A stretch of 64,000 nucleotides of DNA from Gibbula magus (lineage: Eukaryota > Mollusca > Gastropoda > Trochida > Trochidae). The position numbers and the translations under genes are program-made. The stretch spans positions 54,750,959-54,814,958 of the forward strand of contig OW388302.1 in assembly GCA_936450465.1 (NCBI GenBank). The letters are read 5' to 3'. Shown here piece by piece: positions 11,401 through 23,400 of this stretch. How positions within the stretch are numbered: position 1 is the first letter of the stretch; the number at the start of each line of letters is the position of its first letter. The notes below the pieces were generated by a model that was not told where the DNA came from, did not search any database, and saw only the letters and a program-made list of their open reading frames with translations.

Positions 11401-14400
11401 CAATTCCATAGCTAGAACTATAATCCAAAATCCTTGAACCCAAAACCAAACTAAAGGTGAAGCAAAAAACACAATATATACCCGTAACAGAATTCCTAAT
11501 CTCCAAAACCTAAACCTAAGTTTTAACCAGAATTACCGAAGTGAAGCATAACCAGACGCTAAAGCATACATGCAGCAGCAGATCTCACCTTGGAGTGTGT
11601 GTCTTTTTTCCCTTCACTTACAGAAGAGCTAAGTCTAACCCTTAGACTCTGAAAAAAATAATGTTTATATCTGAAAACAAATATTGAAAAAAATATTGAA
11701 AAGGAGCCTTTTTACTGAAAATTCCATTTCCTACAGTCTCCTTTTTAATATTTAATAAAATGGTGATATTTTCAGAATAAATACTTTTGTCAGAGTCCTG
11801 AGTGTAAGACTAAGAAGAGCTAGGTGCTGCCTTTATCCCTGGTGGCCTAGCTCTACTGTGTGTGATGGTAAAATCCTGGAAACCAAGGTGAAGCAAAATC
11901 AAAATCTATACTCGTAACAGAATTCCTAATCTCCAAAACCTAAGTTTTAACCAGAACTACCAAAGAGAAACATAATCGGACGATGACGCTAAAGCATACA
12001 TACATACATACATACATACATACATGCAGCAGCAGCAGCAGCAAATCTCACGTGTGAGTCAGTGTGTCTTTTTTCCCTTCACTTACAGAAGAGCTAGGCG
12101 CGGCCTTTATCCCCACCGCGGGCCCCGAAGGCTGGGCCCCTCACCCCCTCGCTCCATACCCCGATCTGGCACCAACCGCAGCAGCGACTCTCCACCATCA
12201 CACTGCACTAATTCAACACCCAGCCTTGGCACAGGTACCGGTCCGGGTCAGTCTTTCTTACTTAGATCCTTCTCCTTATTGCACAGTGCAACATTGTAAT
12301 CATGCCTTTCTTTCTTTGTTGAATACACACAATTATATACAGGATGTGTGGCAGCCAACATGACTGACGTTTGCTCTACTGTTGACCGACAGAGTTTGTG
12401 TTCTTGCATGGTGCAACGTTGTAATCATGTCTTTGTTTTACAGAGTTACAGGATGAAAACTGTCATTTAGATGGTTGACGGACAATAAGGGCGGACGTAG
12501 GCTCTATTGTTGACAGACAGAATTTCAATGGGTTAATGCTCAAAATGTATGCAGGATTTGCATTTGTAACACAGTATTACAGGAAGAAAACTCATCATTG
12601 ACAAGACTATTTTCTGGTGCATGGTTTGATATTCGACAGTTGAACATTGTGTTACAGTTACTGCAGGGTGAAACATGTTTATCATGTTGACCAGATTTCT
12701 CAATTGTTGTGACAGACTGCATGACAAACGTACATGCCTTAATTGGTATAGGTGCTGGCTCAGTTCAACTTAGTGTTGTTGTGCTGTACAGCTTGTATAA
12801 ACCTTGTCACATGTGTAGAGGTTTTCAGATTTCTCTTTCCTTCACAAGAATAAGAAGTTTATATCCCATCGACTGTGGATGGACAGATTTATATAATGGA
12901 CACAGATTGATGATGCTGCATTTCTGAATGCACAATGCATGGCGAGCTGTTGGCAATTAGCTTTTAATACTGACAATTGGTAACATAAGTTATGTACGGC
13001 CAAAAGCTCTGATGTGCTAATGACTATACGATCAGAATTATTGGAGACTGTATGACTGAAAGTATCATCCACCGTTCCATTACTGCTGAAATATGGAAAT
13101 AATTTGATTGACTGCAGCAAAATACACCCCTCATTTTATGTGACGGAACCTGTCATCACCCGTTTTGTGTGACTGAACCTTGTCATCACCCGTTTTGTGT
13201 GACTCAATGTCACCAACATTTCAAATGACTGAAACAAACTTTGTTTTGTGTGACTGAATAAATCACCTGCATTTTGAGTGACGGAAACTATCACCCAAGT
13301 TTTGTGTGACTGAAAATCTCACCAGTATTTTAAATATCTGAAATTATCACAACATTTTTTGTGACAGAAAACATCACAAAACTTTTATGTGACTGAAATA
13401 ATCACCAGTGTTTTGTGTGACTGCTGAATATATCACCAGTGTGTTTGCCTACACATTACACATAACATGAGTACACAATGAATGAATTTATATGCACAAT
13501 AGAAATGATTTATTCAAAACAGTGTTTCACTTTTGTTATAATATGCTTTTTATAATTTGTTTTGCATTTTAAAGATTATTAATTCCCCCCCCCCTCTTTT
13601 TCGTCCTTTTGCTGTGTTAATATTTTCAATTTTGACTGATTGATTTTATTGATATATTTTCATTACGAAATGCCAAGTTGCTAAGTTGTTTTAAAATGAG
13701 CTGATTATTGTAGCAAGCGTGGAGATTCAGTTTAATTGATTGAAAAGCTGTGCTTTTCTTACAATTCACTTATTAGATAATTAGACATGATATACCAGGG
13801 AAAATACCATGTCTTGAAATACATGTTTCAGGGCCAATTTCTACAACTACCTGAAAGGTATACTTTAGCACCACTCAAATCAAGAAACTTAGCTTAAGTT
13901 CAACTTAAGTTCACCTTTTCTTGAAGTCCTAATTCTGATTTATGCTTAGGCTACACCTCCAAGCATGGCCAAAGTTCCACTTTGAGTCCACTTAAACTAA
14001 GTACACTCTGAATGTCCTCCGCAATCTAAGAACACGTTGAGTTTTCACTTACTAAAGTACACTTAGACCCTTCTTCCATTAAACACTTAGAGATTCTAAC
14101 TGAACACATTTTGCTAGCATGAGTCAAACTTTTTTACACAAAAACTGCAAAACATGTACACTGGCCTGATTAATAATTCTTGTAGAGAATGAAAACAATC
14201 TAAACAAACCCACAGTTTCTAGCAGACCACTGTTTGAACACTTAATTTCTAACTGATTAGGACCTCGCTGTCTCTCAAAGAATGGATACAATGTTTATGA
14301 TGAAAGAATTACATTCAAAGTATTGTAAGAACAATTAACTTATTTAACTTATTTGAAAATTAAATATGAATTGGTACCAGTTTAATTTTTAAATAATCAT

Positions 14401-17400
14401 TGTTATGAAACTAAATTCTGTAAAATTATAAAAGTCTATATATAAATTCAATATAATTTGACATGTAGTTCAAACTTCTTTAAATTCTATTTGTCTATTA
14501 GTTTATATGTGTATTATAAGATGTATATTTATGTATTAGGACCCTTATGGTGTGACTGTGTATATAATATCAACATGTGTCTACAATGGAATAATGTGAA
14601 TAGAAAATAATGTGTGTTCAGTATGGTAATATGATCACAAAATTAATGTGTGCATGTGATAATGCGTACACAATATAATGTTTGTACAACAGGATAATGC
14701 TCATGTACATATGAGATATAAATGTCTTCACGATTGGAAAATGTGATGGAATACTGAGTTTATGATTTATACACAATATACAGAATGTTGTTTTGATGAG
14801 ATAATATCTATACAGTCAATGGGTTAATAACTTTGTGATATATTAATGTTAGCGTAAATGTGTATTTATTTGGAAATTTAAAAATATTTTCTCTAGCAAA
14901 AAGTCAAAAACAATTGTCACATCAAAATGAAGTGCTAAAGGCCATATTTCTTGTAAAAATAGATGTTACTGTATGGTGAGAATAAAGTAATGATCTCTTA
15001 AGTTTGCAATGGAACTATAACATGTATTCCTGGACCCATATTTTTGAAGCTCTCTTAACGCTAAGATAGTCGTAATTGCCATACATTAACACTGACTTAC
15101 GACTATCTTAGCACTAAGACAGCTTCGAAAATCTAGGCCCTGATATCTAAGAATCTTTCTTCGTTTCGTTTCTTTCGTTTCTTTCCATTTTGTTTCAGCC
15201 TGCTTTCTTTTAATGAAATTAAATTTCCATTTGTTTTAATTTTCATTTGTGTTTTATTAATAAAAAGTTAAAGTTGTATTCCATTTTGAGGTTGCTCGTT
15301 TCTGTTGCTTTTGTTTATTTTGTTGTTGTTAGCAATTTCCTGCCTTCTGTATATTCACGTTACTAAGGGCACCAAGTGGTACACTGACACTGTTGCAGTC
15401 ACAAGTCAGCTAGATACCTTGTACTGAACTGCTCACACAGGTTCTAACATCATGTTTCGCACTGTGCAATAAAGAAGGAATATCGCAGCCCTGATAAAGA
15501 TAACATTTTAAAAATTTCACTTTTCACTCAAAGTTCAAAATTGAGTCAATTGTTTTTTTTCGATTTCTTTTTTTATAACAAAACAATGAACAAAAATGAC
15601 ATTTGTTTAAAACTTCAAATGAAATATGAAACTAAAAAAAATCTATCCAAAATAGATAATTGACGGTTCTTATCAGGGTCTGCAAGAAATGTTTGTATGC
15701 ATAACTAATTGTTTTTCTTCAAATGTTTTTATCATCATGACGCACTGTTGAAACTTAAGGTTTGTTTGCCCTTTTCAAAGCTGGAGGACTGTCGACAATC
15801 TAGCATGAAGGGCCTGACACTTGTTTCAAGTTGAACAGAGCACAATATTCATTAAAGGTGTAAACACGAAATTTGCCTGAAAATTCATTTTCAAATTGCC
15901 AATAACATATTTTGTTTGCTTTTAAAATAAATGTTAAGCTGACAAAATTAAACTTAGAAAAATAAACAAAAATGAAAAAGAAAAAAAAAATTGGGGGGGG
16001 GGAGAGAGATTTCACACATTTTATTGAAATCTGCAAAAGGTTGTGTGAAAATTGTTATTTTTGACATTTTGAATTTGAATTCTGATTACACCTTTAATGA
16101 GAAAACAGCTTGCACGATTAACTTTAAATTTGACTGCAGCATCAGCCGCAGTAGCAGCAGCCTTGTTACAAGTGAAGAAGTTCAATCACATTTACAATTT
16201 ATCTCAGATACAGAAAGGTCAAGCTCACTACCCTTCAGCCACCTCCCCTGGTTCAGTCTGGCACTACCAGGTGGGTTAATTGATTCACACTCAAATCTAT
16301 CTTCCATCATCCACAACACACACATACACACACACACACACACACACTCACACACATTAAAATCATTATCCAAAACACATCAGCATATGTGGGGAGTTAA
16401 CACTCAAATCTTAATCCAGAATAACAGAATATGTGGGTAAATACTCAAATCTTCAAAAGGACCACAAGAATAGGTAGGTTACGTAACACTCAAATTGACT
16501 TCAAAATCGATCTCAAAGGCATATCTTTTTTGGATGGGGTGGGGTAATAGTTGTGGAGTGGACTAGTATGTAGACCAAGTTGGTTGACAGTAAAATCTTC
16601 AATACAAAAAACAACTCAAAGACAATCCAACACACTTTTTGTGGGTTGTGTTGACGGTTTGGGTGTGATGGGAAGGATTTTTTTGGTCATTTTCTGCAGA
16701 ACAATTCTTGTAAACAGTTTAGTCTCTTCTGTCTTGAAGAGACATTATATTGTGTTCTTATATTCTTATTGTGTTGACATTAATACTTTGAGGATGGGTA
16801 GGTTTGGTTTGGGTTCTAAATAGTTATCAGCAACTGTTGATTTCAAAGATATCTTAACCTTGAAGTGGCTCGTATGAAGATGGTCAACTGTAATACTTTT
16901 GGGAGCAAGAGGTTTGTTTGGGTTATCATTGATAGTCTTCTTTCATCTGGCACCAGCAGGCAGCTGCAAAGACTTACACAAAGAAGGTGGGTGAAAGTAG
17001 AGGGTGTCAGTTGATTTCAAAGACAATCTTTGAAATCGCAAGATTTTGGTCTGGAAGAAAGGGGTGATTGTATCTGATTTGGACAAGGAATTGATAAGGC
17101 CAAGCCAATTGCACATACAACCTTTAGCCTAAGGTGATATACCAATGTTGGAACAATGGGCCAAGGGTCAAGGGTTTTGTTCAAAAAGACTGAGAAAGAT
17201 AGGATGAGGTCTCTGCAAATCAGAAAGAAGGGTTTTCTTGACTCAAATGCTTTTTGAGGTGGATGCTGATTGGAGGAGAAAACATGTCTGCATTGGAATG
17301 GGTTGGATCTCCTCATGTAACAGGCAAAACCAGCAATACAGGTTCTTGATGAACTTCAAAGTTTCTGAAGTGTTGTAAATTATAATAATCAATTATACAT

Positions 17401-20400
17401 GTAGAGTGTTAAAGTTTTTCAATAAATTGCTACATGGCATGGGAATACATTAAACACACACCACTTGCATACTAGTTTACAATACATTGAAGACACGTAT
17501 ACAGGAAATGGGTTTTTTGTTTAAGAAATTCATTTATTGCTTGAATTTTGTGCTCTGTCTCTTTGAAATGATTGTTTTTGGTAAATGTCATCCTTCTGTA
17601 TACCTTCTTGCATGACTTATGCTTGTCATTTCCCTTAGAAACAGTTTGACAAGAAAATAAAAAAGTAAAATAGATTTTGATAATTCATTGGGTTTTTGCA
17701 TAAATGTCATACCATTGTGTCCTACTGTTTCCTGTCATATTGTGATGCATTATCCTTTGTTTTGCAGGTAACTTTATTCCTCCACTGCTGTCCATCAATC
17801 TCTCTCTCTCTCTCTCATTCACTGGTCCACTCATTCTTCCTGCAGCTTTTCACTCTTCACCACCTCTGATGCTCTTCATATTTTTCATCAAGTTTTATTA
17901 AGTTTTCATTGAGAACTAACTCCTTGTAGATTTTAGTGAATTTTCTTTTCACTTAAAAAAAAATCACCGTTCTGTTATTGAGCAAGAGTTCTTACAGAAA
18001 TATCTTCATTAAGAGAGATATTTTTTATTTTTCATATTGGAAAAGTTAGCTTGACAAGGGCAGAATTTAGGTTAAATTGATTTTCGATAATCTTGAAAGA
18101 GAAAGTTTAAATTGGTCGTTGAGGATAACATTTTTCCAAAAGCAATAATTCTTAAGACTCTTACCATAAACATTTTTTCAAATATTCTCAATAAATTTTT
18201 CCAATAACTTAAAATTTCAACAGTTTTTCTGCTTCTAAAGAATGTTAACACTGAAATGAAAGTTAACTCATTCCCAAACAAGTGATGGAAATCTCAATAT
18301 ATTCGAAAATGTTTCGTCCCTAGATTCCTTGCTTCAAAATGCTATCACTAAATTAATAGAAACTGAACCATAACAGCTTATGATATTTCAAAATATCAAT
18401 ATTTCCAACTCTAACTGATTTCTGTGGATGTTCTAAGCGTCAACCAAAAGCTTTTTCCAAACTGATAATATTTTAAAATCCCAATATTTTCACAGCATTC
18501 GACTTTCCTACAGGTTCAAAATCGTCAATAGGAAACTGAATAAGCAAGCAATTCACAAAGTTTGAGTCAATAAAACGAGAAGTCCAGTTGATTACGCGAC
18601 CCTTTCAACGCCTTTGTACAAAGACTTGTATCCAGGCATCACTGCACACGGCTAATGTAACTTTCTGGAAAACTGTTTATCTTAATTCAAGGACCCTAGG
18701 GCAGAATTCCACTTTGTTACTGCTATAATACACCACCTATCAGTAAGCCATTTTCACAAATTGTCCGAGGCTCCCTCCAAAACTGTTTTCAATCTTCGCT
18801 CGGCCAACCTCCATTTGTCTTGTCAGTTGGCACAATGCCGCTAACGTAATTGTATTCGCTGCTGTCCGAACTGAGCTGCCTATCAATTTGTACTGCTCTT
18901 CAAAATGGCTGAGCATCTCATGTAGCAAACTGTCCTAAGGCTGAGAGAAATGTGACATTATACTATAGGTTGTCTTCTCTACTTGTAGGCTTTGTATCAA
19001 AATACAATAAGGCAGTTGTATTTCTCCTATGACTTGGAGAAATATGCCATTATACTGCAGTATGTAGCTTCTCTTCTCTACTTGTAGGCTTTATATTATA
19101 AAGCTACAATAAGCGGGTTGTATTTCTCCTATGACTTGGAGAAATATGCCATTATACTGCAGTATGTAGCTTCTCTTCTCTACTTGTAGGCTTTATATTA
19201 TAAAGCTACAATAAGCGGGTTATATTTCTCCTATGGCTCAGAATAGAGACATTATAATAAGGTACAATAAGACAGTTGTTTTTCTCGCTTGGAGAATTGT
19301 GACATTATACTATACAGTAGAACACAGATATAACAAACTCCAAGGACCAAAGAACTCAGTTCGCTATACTTATAAAAAAAATGTTTCGCTATATTTGTGT
19401 TCTACTGTAGCTAGTCTTCCCTACTTTTAGGCTTTATATTAAGGAACAATAAGAGGGTTGTTTTTCTACTTTGGTTCTTGATTAAGCCATTGTTTTCGTT
19501 GATTGGTAATGAATCAATAGATAATAGGATTCATTGATGAACAATGACCATGTCGTCTGTTGCCAGGTTTGATATTAAGGTATTGTAAGTTGTATTTCTC
19601 CTATAACGTTTGGTTGTGCCACTGTTTTCATTGATTGTTAATTGTGAATTAACGGATTGAGTAATGGTTTTGAGTTTCTAGGTTAGAATCCTATGAATGT
19701 AGACTTTCTTCCGGCAAATACTAGAGACGGCATCAGTATTGAAGTCTCATTCACCTCATCCGACCATAAGTCGTGGTTATCAAAATGTTTTCAAATTAAT
19801 TATTTCATTCTTGGACCTAACACATTAATTAATGAAGTGATAATTATTGCCTTCTTTGATCAAAATCTGGGATTCAGATCGTAACCAAAATATCACATTT
19901 CTGATCCATCATTATCCATCTTGCCATCTTAAAATGATTTATTTGTGCCTTCTATTAATCAATTGACTTTATTCTGTCACTTTATCCAACATTTCATATG
20001 CCAGGCTTGGCATCAGAAATGCTTTCAGAGTGTGCGTGATGGCGTCTTAATTGATCTTGAGCTGATAACTAGTTGTAGTTGATAGTTGATTAGTAGTGCA
20101 TCACTTCTATTCACTCCATCCACCAAATGTCACATTTTGGTATATGAGCCATTTTGAAATGCTTTCAGTGTAACTGATGATTAGGTAAAATTGTTAATTA
20201 TTTAAAGATAGATGAGTGGCTGGTTTACAAACAGGCTTGATGTCACGTTCGTTATATATCAAACATATATCAAAGTTTTGATAAGGTACAAACTATTTTT
20301 ATACAACCACAATTAGGAGACTTAATATTTTAGATCTGTTCACATCCTTCTGAATCTTTATTTAGTCCTCCTCAACCTCCATGCCTATCTCTGCATCATC

Positions 20401-23400
20401 TCTGGCATCCATTTCTACATTCATATACACATCTTCAATGTCCACATTTGCATCCAAAATCACATCCACATCCACTTCAACTATCATATCCTCTTCCAAA
20501 TCCAAATCAATATTCACATCCACATCCTCTCCCACATTTCATGTCCTTCATATCTACATCCAGCTCACTTCAACCAAGGACCTTATTTTCTCCTCCACTT
20601 TCACCCTCTTTGAATCTCTTACCCACCATAACTCAATCGAATTTCCAACAACATGCTGTAGTGCTCTTTCTCATGGCCCTTCTTCTGACTATCTACACTG
20701 TCATTCTTTCATTGGTCTTTGGTTAATTACAGTTATGGATCATTGTCTCTCATGTTCTCCCCATCCTAAGAGACTTCTTCTTTTGCAGGCCATCATCATA
20801 TTCCATTTCAGCAAAACTTCAGTTTCTCTTCCTTCACAAACCTCCCTCTTTCATCCCCGCTCTAACCCGGTTTATCTCTTGCAGGCGGGTATGCTTACAG
20901 ACCAGCTGAACTCAGTGTTCCCCCAGATGCAACCAGCCACCCTCATCGCACCGCCAGCCACGGTCACCATGCCCCACCCTTCAATGGCGGCTACCCCTAT
21001 ACTAGCTAGTCCCGTGTCGCAGGTGAATACAACGTCCACCTCTACACACCAGAATGCTCCGTGTTCTACGTTGTTTGTAGCTAATTTGGGACAGTTTAGC
21101 TCTGAACAAGAGCTGAAAGACTTGTTTAACAGGTGAGAGCCCTGAGTGGTAGGCAGCGCGGAAGAACCAGTTAAGTCAGTGGGGGTTTAATTAAGAGTAT
21201 GAGTGAAGTTTTGGTAACCTTTAGTGTGGATAAAGTTGGGTGAGTAAAGTTAAATTAAAGTTCAGTGTAGATATGAGATATGAGTGAGGTTTGGAAGTTA
21301 ACTGAGTAAAGTAACTGTGGATTAAGTACTGGTTAATCCAACTGTGAGTCGAGTCAGTTTAAAAACAAAATAAATGTTAAAACTAAAAATATAGGTTTGA
21401 GTGTAAATTTGTTCAGTTCAGGAGAGATGGGACCCAGAAATTGAATTCACTTACGGTAACATTTTGCGACAACAATGTATAGTTGTAAATAAGTCTCTAA
21501 ATATGTGCATTATGTTTTTAGGAGTATAGGCTTATCAGTAGGCTAACGGAAATCACTTAAATGTACCGTAACGCATTTTTAACGGTCATTTTACAATATG
21601 CCGCATGATGTACCGTCACCTATATTCACGGTTAATATATTACTCTGTGTATCATTCTAATTACATACATATCTCAAGCTAGTGATGAAATTAAATTGCC
21701 CTGTATGATTAACTGATATTTGTTCTTTTGATATGCACTCTTAGACTGATTGTGTAATAAATAACAATTACACGATAGGCCGTCAAAACTACACTTGAAA
21801 TCATCAAAACTGCCATGATGTCAGGTTTTTACGTTTATGTAGGTAATTTAAAAAATGACGTTAAAGTGATGAAAAACATTCGGTGACCCCTTATTATTAT
21901 TTCTGAAAACGATTGTTCAGTTAACTGCGCACATCATATTAAAGTTTTAGCAAAATCTAAAATATGTGTGTTAGTGACAAATCCTGTTGAACATCCGAAA
22001 CACGATGATAAAAATGCCGTTTTTAATTAAAAAGGGGAAAGTTAATGATGCTGGAAAGAGAAATAAAATTAAATTAATGTGATTGAAATGTATCTGAAAG
22101 GATATGGAGATTATTCGCTGAAAGCGAGCACTTAATTTAAATACGCCAAATCAGTAAAAAATGACGTAATTTGCCGACGGGTGTATTATTATTAATGCCA
22201 ATACCGCTTTAAATCGTTCGGTGACCCCCAAATTTTCTTACACTTTTGGATAAAAGACGTAACGAACTTGCTATTTTGAAAAAATAAATGAAATCTAAAA
22301 TATTTGATTTCATTGTCCCATCTCTCCTTAAGTGTAGATGAAGAAAAATGCTATATGAAGAGTAAGTTCAGTATGAAAGAAGTAAAAATGTTTGGACTAG
22401 TAAGTGCATAATTAGTGAATGTCTGGATAAATTGAGTTAAGTATGGGTTAAGGGTTGAATTACAGATTGTTAATTCAGTATGAATGGAGTTAAGTAAGAC
22501 ACAATCAATGCAGTACAAGGCACACCAGATATGATAAATGAGCAAGTAGTATTCAATCTAACCAGTCAAGCTTGTATATCATAAAACATTTCAGACCCGC
22601 CAAAAAAGTAAGCCCAAAGTAGAAATTGACATACCAGGGCTGTCATTTATCCCATATTCTCGTCAAGTGGGTTCCAAATTGGTATGGGTATAAGTTATGT
22701 GCACGAGATAGCTGCAATAAGATTAGCTAGGTAGATGGGTAGGTTTGAGGGAAGCATGATACAGTCCAGTCCATCACTCTCCGCTATGCATCGACACCTT
22801 CTTCTGCTGGGCGTGGTCACTTCAAGTCAACACGTATTACCCCAATGGTTCAAGCAATCTCAAACTAGCTTTTTGATAACAAGAATTTTAAACAATGATT
22901 TTCTAAGCCATTTTTTCAACATCTTTTTATAAGCTGCTCTGAACTAAGACAATGGTTATGGTCAAGCCTTACACTAAAATGATAAACTCATTGTTGATCT
23001 TAGTGCTAAGATATCAAGGAATCTAGATAATACTGTCATTATGACGTCACGTCAATCTGCAGCATGTGATGTTATTACACTAAGCACTAAGTGTAATAAC
23101 ACGATGGATTTATTAAACTGCGATATCTTCAACGAGTGAGTAATAATGAGATGTTTTACACTCTAACCTAACAATATATTTATAAACTTTGATACCGTAA
23201 ATGGAAAATTTGAGAAAACCAAATTTGCAAAAACAACGTATTACAGTGCCGTCAGTGTCGCCTAGTAAATGACGTCATATTTTATGCCATTTTGATTGTT
23301 CAATTGCTAGTATGTTCTACCTCGAGGGACATTAATATTTTCAAAATATAGTTTATACAAATGACATCTCAAAGTTTTTATATATAAAAGGGAGTAATTA

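Noticed and set aside
12024..12299. 91-codon ORF starting in the CAG repeat
   Set aside because: It is a shifted frame over the linker exon and its intron; the correct frame is fixed by the splice phase.
15991..16440. 149-codon + strand ORF
   Set aside because: It passes through a poly-G/poly-A run, the (CA)n tract and a different frame from the probable exon at 16208. No domain.
17768..17875. Alternative terminal exon after ttttgcag
   Set aside because: Acceptor-like, but the translation is low-complexity (TC)n sequence with no similarity to the family's tails.
20381..20884. Upstream 168 codons of a 251-codon ORF
   Set aside because: Ser/Thr-rich translation of a CCACATCC-type pyrimidine-rich intron; coding starts only after the acceptor at 20884.
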